NCBI GenBank assembly: GCA_905479015.1
Contig: CAJQKV010000001.1
Span: 29,787-93,786 of the forward strand
Direction: 5' to 3'
Length of the DNA: 64,000 nt
Source of the DNA: an uncultured Cyclobacteriaceae bacterium
GTDB lineage: Bacteria; Bacteroidota; Bacteroidia; Cytophagales; Cyclobacteriaceae
Shown here in pieces: positions 18,303-25,588 of the stretch (position 1 is its first letter; every line of letters starts with the position of its first letter). A program made the translations under genes and the position numbers. The notes under the pieces were generated by a model. The model saw only the letters and a program-made list of their open reading frames with translations. It did not search any database and had not been told where the DNA came from.

Positions 18303-18953
18303 ATGGAGCAAGTTTTTCAATTTTTAAAGGAACTAAAGAAGCACAACAATCGTGAATGGATGCAAGACCATAGAGACCTTTATCTGGAATGTAAGACGGA
18401 GGTTACTGAACTGATCCTGCAATTGATCAATGGAATTAGTCAGTTTGATTCGGGTATCGCAGGCTTACAGCCCAAAGATTGCCTATTTCGCATCAATCGA
18501 GATATTCGATTTAGTCACAATAAAGACCCTTATAAAACCAATTTTGGAGCTGCGATTACTGCGGGAGGAAGAAAAACAGGAAATCCTTCTTATTACCTAC
18601 ACATTGCTCCTGGTAAATCATTTTTTGCGGGAGGCATGTACATGCCCAGTCCAGACAAGCTTAAAAAAATAAGGCAAGAGATTGATTACAACGCATCAGC
18701 ACTTAAGTCGATCATATCGGAAGTCTCTTTTTTTAAAACCTTCGGAACCATTAGAGGCCAGGCTTTGAAGACCAGTCCAAAAGGCTACTCTTCAGATCAT
18801 CCAGAGATTGCATTATTGAGATTAAAATCCTTTTTGGTGAAAAAAGACCTAACCGACCATTCTTTTCATTCATCCCATCATTTGTCTCGATTGATTACTT
18901 TGGGCGAGATGATTCATCCCTTCAATAAGTATTTAGAAGTTGCTATCAGTTAG
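18303..18953 (+). CDS. DUF2461 family protein
   Basis: A 216-residue member of the DUF2461 (TIGR02453) family, whose function is unknown. Recognisable features are the N-terminal LKELKKHNNREWMQDHRD, the basic FRINRDIRFSHNKDPYKTNFGA segment and the YYLHIAPGKSFFAGGMYMP core. It follows murF closely and is the last gene before the tRNA-Val gene, probably sharing the murF transcript. Confidence 0.88.
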   Translation: MEQVFQFLKELKKHNNREWMQDHRDLYLECKTEVTELILQLINGISQFDSGIAGLQPKDCLFRINRDIRFSHNKDPYKTNFGAAITAGGRKTGNPSYYLHIAPGKSFFAGGMYMPSPDKLKKIRQEIDYNASALKSIISEVSFFKTFGTIRGQALKTSPKGYSSDHPEIALLRLKSFLVKKDLTDHSFHSSHHLSRLITLGEMIHPFNKYLEVAIS

Positions 18954-18970
18954 TGTAAAATAAATTCATA

Positions 18971-19005
18971 TTTGTTTGCAATAAATGATAACTCCGTTAC
19001 TTTTG
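18971..19005 (+). promoter_or_regulatory. Promoter of tRNA-Val (TTTG-N19-TACTTTTG)
   Basis: A -33 TTTG at 18975-18978 is followed 19 bases later by TACTTTTG at 18998-19005, a textbook Bacteroidota sigma factor promoter. It ends 13 bases before the tRNA 5' end. Confidence 0.8.
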
Positions 19006-19018
19006 CAATCCATTTTTA

Positions 19019-19096
19019 GGGCGCTTAGCTCAGTTGGTTCAGAGCACCTCGTTTACACCGAGGGGGTCGGGGGTTCGAATCCCTCAGCGCCCACCA
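19019..19096 (+). tRNA. tRNA-Val (anticodon TAC)
   Basis: A full cloverleaf can be drawn. The acceptor stem is GGGCGCT pairing with AGCGCCC, and the D-arm lies in the TAGCTCAG region. The anticodon stem CCTCG/CGAGG closes a seven-base loop TTTACAC with anticodon TAC. The T-arm has loop TTCGAAT. The discriminator A and an encoded CCA finish at 19096. The anticodon TAC reads valine GTA codons. Confidence 0.97.
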
Positions 19097-19098
19097 TT

Positions 19099-19131
19099 TA
19101 AACCTTACTTTTGAAAGTGAGGTTTTTTGTT
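19099..19131 (+). terminator. Rho-independent terminator after tRNA-Val
   Basis: The inverted repeat AACCT.ACTTT / AAAGT.AGGTT is followed directly by a run of T residues. It sits three bases after the encoded CCA of tRNA-Val. Confidence 0.8.
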
Positions 19132-19141
19132 TTTACAAAAA

Positions 19142-19200
19142 GTCAAGTAAACATTACATTATAAAAGAATTTATATTACTTTTGTCAAGTAGACCTTACA
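19142..19200 (+). promoter_or_regulatory. Promoter with duplicated 17-base operator for the XRE module
   Basis: Two direct copies of a 17-base sequence (19142-19158 and 19184-19200, two mismatches) lie 42 bases apart, about four helical turns. Each contains a GTAnACnTTAC near-palindrome. A TACTTTTG -7 box at 19177-19184 lies between them, so the copies cover the upstream promoter region and the start site. This is the arrangement expected for autorepression by the downstream XRE regulator; that function is inferred. Confidence 0.6.
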
Positions 19201-19214
19201 AAATATATTTACTT

Positions 19215-19622
19215 ATGAATGAAATAAAGAATGTTAAACAGCTATTAAAGAAAAAAACAAAATATTTGGCGATATGGGCATCTGCTTGGGTTGGAACGCT
19301 TGCCTTTTTATCTTTTGGCGTCAACAATTTATGGGAGAGCTTGACATTAACTAAAATAGGTCTTCTTATAAATTTTGCTCTTGGTATTGTATTAATCGTA
19401 GCCAATAAAAATTTATTTAACCTCTATGATGAACTTCAAAGAAAAATTCATTTAGAATCAATGGCACTTACCTTAGGTTTGACAGTGATTGTTGGTATTT
19501 CATATGAAGTTTCGTTCGATTTTGGTGTGATTCATTCAGAGCCCGAGGGAGAGTATTTAATTATGTTTACTTGTTTTTCATATGGGGTTTCGATGTTATT
19601 TAATTCACTACGCTACAGATGA
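19215..19622 (+). CDS. Small four-helix membrane protein paired with XRE regulator
   Basis: A 135-residue integral membrane protein with four predicted helices (about residues 18-36, 47-65, 80-99 and 111-128) and the cytoplasmic segment YDELQRKIHLESMA between helices 2 and 3. The ATG at 19215 was chosen because an upstream in-frame TTG at 19182 lies inside the promoter's -7 box. It overlaps the XRE regulator gene by four bases. Such membrane protein/small XRE pairs are common in bacteria, but I know of no demonstrated role for this one. Confidence 0.75.
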   Translation: MNEIKNVKQLLKKKTKYLAIWASAWVGTLAFLSFGVNNLWESLTLTKIGLLINFALGIVLIVANKNLFNLYDELQRKIHLESMALTLGLTVIVGISYEVSFDFGVIHSEPEGEYLIMFTCFSYGVSMLFNSLRYR

Positions 19623-19810
19623 AGAATAAAATCAGAGAATTAAGAAAACAGAGAGGCTTAACTCAGGAAGAATTGGCAGAAATCATAGGGATTTCTCGCC
19701 AAGCAATCAATGCGATAGAAAAAGAGAAGTTTGATCCAAGTTTGCCAACCGCATTTAAAATGGCCAAACTTTTTAAAACCTCGATTGAAAATTTGTTCTT
19801 ACATGATTAA
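19619..19810 (+). CDS. XRE-family helix-turn-helix regulator
   Basis: A 63-residue Cro/CI-type DNA-binding protein consisting of almost nothing but the HTH domain: IRELRKQRGLTQEELAEIIG, then SRQAINAIEKEKFDPSLPTA as the recognition region. The small size and the SRQAINxIE motif match the compact XRE regulators that accompany small membrane proteins. It is translationally coupled to the preceding gene (ATGA overlap) and probably binds the duplicated site upstream of that gene. Confidence 0.88.
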   Translation: MKNKIRELRKQRGLTQEELAEIIGISRQAINAIEKEKFDPSLPTAFKMAKLFKTSIENLFLHD

Positions 19811-19887
19811 AAAGAAAATTGAATATAGCTTGCTTAGAAAAAGGTGAACTAAAATTTACGCAGCACTTCTCTCCTTAATAATAAAGT

Positions 19888-19895
19888 TATTTTTG
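19888..19895 (+). promoter_or_regulatory. -7 promoter box before FG1 (TATTTTTG)
   Basis: TATTTTTG fits TAnnTTTG and lies about 60 bases before the FG1 start codon. No TTTG element is seen at the expected distance upstream, so support is moderate. Confidence 0.4.
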
Positions 19896-19956
19896 TGATG
19901 CTTCATTTGAGAGAAGAAGAGCACTACAATCGCATAAAAAAATGGAGCTTGGCATT

Positions 19957-22900
19957 ATGAACATAAGTGGACGGTATCTCATCATTTTTTTGATGATCAT
20001 TGCATCTCTTGTAGGATGCCAGGAGTCCCAACCTACACGATTCACATTATTGAATCCCCAAGTATCAGGAATCAATTTCAGCAATGACTTGGTGGATACT
20101 GAAGATGAAAATATTCTCGAATACCTATACTATTACAACGGAGGAGGGATTGCGGTTGGAGACATCAACAATGATGGTTTAGAAGATATTTATTTATCCG
20201 GTAATCAAGTGCCTGATCAGCTTTATTTGAATTTGGGAGGCCTAAAGTTTAAAAATATAACATCTCGTCTCAATTTTCCTGACGACCCTCATTGGTCAAC
20301 AGGTGTTACCATGGCCGATGTCAATTTAGATGGTTGGCTTGATATTTATGTCTGTCAGGTGGGGAACTATAAAAAATTTAAAGGAACCAATAAGTTATTT
20401 ATTAATAATAAAGATGGCACCTTCTCTGAAAAGGCGCAAGCGTATGGATTAGACTTTTCTGGATACAGTACGCAATCTGTTTTCTTTGACTACGACAAAG
20501 ACGGCGACTTAGATCTTTTCTTACTTACTCACGCGGCTCATTTTACCCGTTCTTTTAGTCCTGCTGAAACGAGACATACCAGAGATAGTTTGGCGGGGGA
20601 TTATTTATTTAAAAACAGGCTAAATGAAGGCAAGTTAGGGTTCGAAGACGTATCGGTTACGGTAGGAATATTGGGGGCTACCCAAGGTTACGGTTTGGCT
20701 GTGATGGTTTCAGATATTAATGGGGACAACTGGCCAGATCTATATGTGGGTAATGATTTTCATGAAGATGATTATTTATACATCAATCAGCGCGATGGTA
20801 CTTTCAAGGAACGATTGAAAGAAATTCTGCCACATACCAGTCGATTTACCATGGGCGTAGATATCCAAGATCTCAATGGAGATACAAAACCGGAAATATT
20901 TACGGTCGATATGTTGCCTTATGAACGTGAGATTAGGCTGAAATCTGCTTTTGAGGATTCAGAAAAGATTGCTACGATTAAGGGAAGTTATGGTTACCAA
21001 AAACAGTTCGCTCGTAACAATTTGCACTTAAACTTGGGGGATGAGCATTTTGGAGATGTGGCGCTGATGACGGGACTTGAGGCGACAGACTGGAGTTGGT
21101 CGGTATTGATTGATGACTTTGACAACAACAGCATTCCTGATATTTTCATCACCAATGGAATTTTCAAAAGAGGCAATGATTTGGATTATATGAACTATTT
21201 AAGCAATGCCAATTTGACTGCTTATCAAGGGACTCAAAAGGACAGTGTGGAACGATGGTTGATTGACAAAATGCCATCTAGAAAGACTCCCAATCGACTA
21301 TTTAAACAAATCGGAAATTTAGTCTTTGAAGAACAGGCAGAAGAATGGGGTTTGGCTAAGCCTGGATTTTCTGGGTCAGCGGTTGCTGCGGATTTAGATA
21401 AGGATGGCGATTTGGATTTGTTAGTTTCGAACATAAATGAGCCCATTGGACTATACGAAAATAAGACCAATGAAATAGACAGTATGCATTATTTGACACT
21501 GAGATTTCCCCACTTGGATTCAGCTTCTGTGATGGGCACTCAGGGCATCCTTTTTAGTGGAGATCAGGTACAATCACAATCGTATTATCCTGTTCGCGGA
21601 TTTCAGTCGTCAGGTTCTCATGAGCTACATTTTGGATTAGGTCTCAATCAAACCATAGACAGCCTTTTGATTAAATGGCCAAATGGCTATGTGACAAAAT
21701 ATGATCAGTTAGCAGTAGACCAACTGGTTTATCTTTCTTTCGAACGCGAAAAAACCTTTCCTGAACGACTTAAGAAAAAGAATACAGCTACCATTGATAT
21801 GCAACCTTTGGCCTATTCAATCCTAGAAGATGATTATCAGGATTACAATTATGAACCTTTAATTCCAGAAAAATTAAGTCAAGAAGGCGTTGCCGTTTCT
21901 GGAGCTGATTTTAATGCCGATGGCAAGATGGATTTTTATATCGGAGGGCCCCATGGTGAAGCTGGATATTTGTTAATCCAAACGGACCATGGGTTTAAGA
22001 AAATGAGTATATCTGTTTTTGAAAAAGATGCGAAATATGAGGATGTGGCTTCAGCTGTTGGGGATTACAATGGCGATGGTATTTTGGATCTGTATGTTAC
22101 CAGTGGAGGTAACCGATTTTTAGAGGGCCATGAAGCGCTTGAGGATCGTATTTATTTTGGAGTCGAAATTTTAGACTTTATCAGAGCTGAGCAATCCTTA
22201 CCCCGGTCGAGCGGCAAGGTCGTATCGCCTTCCGATATCGACCAAGATGGTGACTTAGATTTATTTGTTGGAACGCTGAACATCACAGGTGCCTATGGCA
22301 TATCTCCCAAGAGCTACGTATTGATCAATGATGGATTGGGTGCCTTTTCGGTAGGTCAAGTACTCGAAGCAGACATGATTACCGATGCCACTTGGGTGGA
22401 TATGAACCAAGATGGTATTCAAGACTTAGTGACCTGTGGTTTTTGGAGTCCCATCCGGGTATGGATCAATGAGGTGGGGTTTTTAATCAATAAAACCAAA
22501 GATTATGGACTTGAGCGTACACAGGGTTGGTACAATACCTTAGCCATAGCAGATCTCAACGGGGATCAAAGGCCCGATATTATTGCAGGTAATTTAGGCT
22601 TAAATTCAAAATTTAAAGCGTCTTCGACAAAGCCAATCCGCTTGTATTTAGATGATTTTGATCAAAATGGTCAAACAGATCCCATCATTTATTATACTTT
22701 GGAGGGTATGCCAACGCCTTTCGCGACTAGAGACGAACTTATAGATCAGATGCCCGAGTTGAAAAAACAGTTTGTGAGCTATACTGATTTTAGCAAGGTG
22801 ACCGATATTCAGAGTCTACTAGGCCCATGGTATAATCCATCAATGCTCATTGAGAAAAATATTTATGAATTACGGTCGATGCTTTTTTTATCTGATGAAC

Positions 22901-23229
22901 AACATTATAAGGGTATTCCTTTGCCTTTTGAAGCCCAGATGAGCCCTATCAACGATCTTTGGGTTGGCGATCTAAATAGCGATGCGTACATAGATATTAT
23001 GATGGTTTCCAATGACAAAAATGTCTCTAATGCCATTGGCTCGTATGATGCAAGTACAGGGGGTATTTTGCTAGGGACGTCCAAAGTGGGCATATTCCAA
23101 ACCTTTGAATTTTTCCAGAGTCAGCTTCATCTGAGCTATGGTCGGATGCTTCCCATTGATGATGCTCAATGGATGATGATCCCCAATACAGGCAACTTAA
23201 CCATTGCTCGTTTGAAAATAGAGCAGTAA
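19957..23229 (+). CDS. FG-GAP/VCBS and ASPIC-UnbV repeat lipoprotein (FG1)
   Basis: A 1,090-residue predicted lipoprotein; the lipobox SLVGC follows a hydrophobic stretch. An alternative ATG at 19942 adds five residues. Many DxNxDGxxD calcium-binding motifs (DINNDGLED, DYDKDGDLD, DLDKDGDLD, DYNGDGILD, DIDQDGDLD) indicate FG-GAP beta-propeller blades in two halves. Between them, at about residues 510-590, is an ASPIC/UnbV domain with RGFQSSG, HFGLG and IKWPNGY. FG1 is closest to FG4 (shared YYYNGGG, GLDFSG(Y/F)STQS and EPLIP). Family function is not established; surface glycan or protein binding is an inference from its SusCD neighbourhood. Confidence 0.88.
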   Translation: MNISGRYLIIFLMIIASLVGCQESQPTRFTLLNPQVSGINFSNDLVDTEDENILEYLYYYNGGGIAVGDINNDGLEDIYLSGNQVPDQLYLNLGGLKFKNITSRLNFPDDPHWSTGVTMADVNLDGWLDIYVCQVGNYKKFKGTNKLFINNKDGTFSEKAQAYGLDFSGYSTQSVFFDYDKDGDLDLFLLTHAAHFTRSFSPAETRHTRDSLAGDYLFKNRLNEGKLGFEDVSVTVGILGATQGYGLAVMVSDINGDNWPDLYVGNDFHEDDYLYINQRDGTFKERLKEILPHTSRFTMGVDIQDLNGDTKPEIFTVDMLPYEREIRLKSAFEDSEKIATIKGSYGYQKQFARNNLHLNLGDEHFGDVALMTGLEATDWSWSVLIDDFDNNSIPDIFITNGIFKRGNDLDYMNYLSNANLTAYQGTQKDSVERWLIDKMPSRKTPNRLFKQIGNLVFEEQAEEWGLAKPGFSGSAVAADLDKDGDLDLLVSNINEPIGLYENKTNEIDSMHYLTLRFPHLDSASVMGTQGILFSGDQVQSQSYYPVRGFQSSGSHELHFGLGLNQTIDSLLIKWPNGYVTKYDQLAVDQLVYLSFEREKTFPERLKKKNTATIDMQPLAYSILEDDYQDYNYEPLIPEKLSQEGVAVSGADFNADGKMDFYIGGPHGEAGYLLIQTDHGFKKMSISVFEKDAKYEDVASAVGDYNGDGILDLYVTSGGNRFLEGHEALEDRIYFGVEILDFIRAEQSLPRSSGKVVSPSDIDQDGDLDLFVGTLNITGAYGISPKSYVLINDGLGAFSVGQVLEADMITDATWVDMNQDGIQDLVTCGFWSPIRVWINEVGFLINKTKDYGLERTQGWYNTLAIADLNGDQRPDIIAGNLGLNSKFKASSTKPIRLYLDDFDQNGQTDPIIYYTLEGMPTPFATRDELIDQMPELKKQFVSYTDFSKVTDIQSLLGPWYNPSMLIEKNIYELRSMLFLSDEQHYKGIPLPFEAQMSPINDLWVGDLNSDAYIDIMMVSNDKNVSNAIGSYDASTGGILLGTSKVGIFQTFEFFQSQLHLSYGRMLPIDDAQWMMIPNTGNLTIARLKIEQ

Positions 23230-23256
23230 TTGATTTTTGGAATGTTGGGTGGATGT

Positions 23257-23280
23257 AAAAAAGTCAGTTGACTTTGGAAC
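23257..23280 (-). terminator. Possible terminator of the lacI gene
   Basis: A perfect inverted repeat AAAGTCA/TGACTTT (23260-23275) overlaps the end of the lacI frame. On the minus strand it is followed by a run of T residues. The stem is short and A/T-rich, so this is only moderately supported. Confidence 0.4.
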
Positions 23281-24302
23281 TTTCTCTTTGGATTACCTCC
23301 GTTTCAATTATTACAGTTTTTGCTCTTACTTTTGTAGGGGTATTGATTTTCGAAAAAAGCAATTGAGCCGCCTTTTGACCCATTTCATAACCCGGCTGAT
23401 CTACGGTGGAGATGGAGGGCTCATAGAGCATAGAAATAGCCCAATTACTAAATCCAATCACTTTTATGTCTTCAGGAACTCTTAAGTTTTGTTTTTTGGC
23501 TACTTTAATTAAACCGGTGGCGAGCATATCAGTAGTAGCAAAGACACCATTTAATAGGGGATATTTTTTCAATAGTTTTTTTGAGCGAACCATGCCCCAT
23601 TGTTCTCCTTCAATTAATTTTTCATTAAAAATAATCAAATCGGTATTCAGATCAAATCCCGATTCATTTATTGCTTTTAGGTAGCCTTTTACACGCAGAA
23701 AATTGATTGTATTTCGAGAGCCGGAGACACAGGCAATTTGGGAAGCACCTGCTTCCAAGAGATGTTTGGTTGCTTTATATCCAGCATGTACATCATCAAT
23801 AATTACTTTTGACACTTTTAGCTTTGGAGGAGCGATATCAACAAAAATCAATGGGATCTTTGCTTATAATTAATTTATGCACATAATCATCAGAAGTATC
23901 GTCACTTTGGTAGCACATAATGATTCCATCAGCACCTCCATTTAGGAGATTTTTAATTTCATTAATTTCGTGATTTAAATCGTAATTAGTGGGAAGAATC
24001 AAGCAACGGTAACCATGTTTTTGAGCTTCTCTTTGAACACCTAGAAGTATCTTTCCAAAAAATTCGTGAACTACCACTTTTGGTAGTAGTATGCAAATGG
24101 TATAGGTTTTTTTCTTTTGTAAGCTGCGTGCTGCAAAGTTGGGCTGATAGTTATGCTTTATGGCATATTCTTTAATCTTCTTTTTTGTAGATGATTTAAC
24201 AACAGAACTATCAGACAACGCACGTGATACCGTAGAAGGGTTAATTTTTAAGGCCTGTGCAATGTCTGTTATCGTGATTCGGTTATTGTCTTGACTATCC
24301 AT
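23264..24302 (-). pseudogene. LacI-family transcriptional regulator, frameshifted
   Basis: The start at 24302 gives an N-terminal LacI-type HTH (TITDIAQALKINPSTVSRAL, then the hinge region NYQPNFAARSLQ) and the first part of a periplasmic-binding-like sensor domain. The frame ends at 23838 in KDPIDFC. The rest of the sensor domain continues in another frame, from IPLIFVDIAPPK to the stop at 23264. Removing one base near 23849-23855 would join them into about 345 residues, the normal family length. As written, only a truncated protein with the DNA-binding domain would be made. A sequencing error is possible. It lies upstream of, and divergent from, susC1. Confidence 0.82.
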
Positions 24303-24451
24303 ATAAATGATCGAATCAATATGATATGATTTAATTATACCGAGATTGAGGGTAAAACAGTTAAAAAACACTTATTTACGTAATAATTTCCCGTTTTATA
24401 TCATTGGAGATTGCTTGCATCGTTGAGTAATAAAAATAATATTTTCATTGT

Positions 24452-25336
24452 TTATGCTGCCAATTTAAATCTTATTCTGTATCTCCTTTCGGATCTCTCT
24501 TTGGTTGAGTGGGGGATGTTTTGATGGTAGCGATCTATACGCTGAACAACCTTTTGATTAAGTTCAATTCCATTATCTGCTAGTTTTAATTTGAGATGAA
24601 ATTATGTTGAAGCGTCTTCTAGAACCGTTCGATTCAAGTATTATTGGTGGCGCTAACTTTTTCGTTTATGGAAATCTATGTTTCTGTTTTTCCAAGTATT
24701 GATCCCAAAATTCTCTTGGTTTATACAAATGCTGATTTCAGATATGCTTTAGGTATCGATCGCTTCTGCAAAATTCCTTTACCTCATTCTGAATCCATGG
24801 AAAAACTCAGTATCTAGTTTAGATTGGCTTCATTTTAGATAGATGGTTTGGTTATTCATTCAGCTTGAATAACCTATGAATCCTTTTTAAAATGAAGAAT
24901 ATAATCCTTATTATAGCTGATCATCAATCGAATATCCTTGTTATAGGTCTTCAAAAAATGTTTGCCCCTAATTGTAACCTCATATTTCACGTTTTTAGGC
25001 TTTTCTGTGACGGGTGCCAAATAAATTACATTGTTTACCAATGGAGATTAGAACAGCTTGGGGATTGATCCAATTTTGTCTCCCTTTCATATTCTCAACT
25101 TTCTAACAAGTCACCTATTTGAGCATACAGCACATCCAAATTTTTCTGTTCCTGATAAGATCTGTCAGCATTAGATTTTTTGAATACGGGATATATCCCA
25201 TTTAATAAATTAGGTTTTTAGTGTAAAAAAATAAATGGACTGATTTCGAGTTTCTTTGAAATCTCTGCCATTGAAGACTGCTTTTAAACTACCTCCAAAG
25301 CTACTTTGGTTTTGAATTCTCATGTGAATGTTCCAT
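24452..25336 (-). mobile_element. Decayed IS3-family insertion sequence
   Basis: No intact gene lies here, but minus-strand frames contain pieces of an IS3-type transposase in the right order. OrfA is represented by FKTKVALEVV, then MAEISKKLEISP and KNLDVLYAQIGDL. OrfB follows with KHFLKT/RLMISYNKD and then SATNNT*IERF*KTLQH, the DDE-region DNxxIERFW motif broken by stops. The C-terminal end is NGIELNQKVVQRIDRYHQN...PHST. Stops and frame changes separate every piece, so it is a dead relic. Terminal inverted repeats were not found. It occupies most of the lacI-susC1 gap. Confidence 0.75.
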
Positions 25337-25463
25337 TTATCTAGTTCTAATTACCCACTGGAATCAATTTATAAAGCATTACATGATTTGAAAAAAAACT
25401 AATTAATCTAAAACATCATATTTCCTTTACTAAAAAGAGGTACTCATGAAATAAAATTAAAAT

Positions 25464-25475
25464 GCAATCGTTTGC
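25464..25475 (+). promoter_or_regulatory. LacI-type operator-like palindrome upstream of susC1
   Basis: GCAATCGTTTGC has the central CpG and AANCGNTT core typical of LacI/PurR/CcpA-family operators, with five of six base pairs symmetric. It lies 114 bases before the susC1 ATG, beyond the IS relic. It is a plausible target of the neighbouring LacI regulator. Confidence 0.5.
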
Positions 25476-25588
25476 TTAAGAATTTAATAATAAAATCCTT
25501 TTTTTTTCTTCAAAAATTGCTTAAAATACAATTTCTAAAGTTGACATTGCTCGACTTGTGCTGTTAATTAAACTTAAATTAGATAAAA

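Noticed and set aside
19019..19096. tRNA-Val as an integration site for the downstream region
   Set aside because: No duplicate of the tRNA 3' end was seen later in the window and there is no integrase gene, so a mobile island border is not supported.
23838..23862. Programmed frameshifting in lacI
   Set aside because: No strong slippery heptamer or downstream structure was seen, and LacI proteins are not known to use it; a mutation or sequencing error is simpler.
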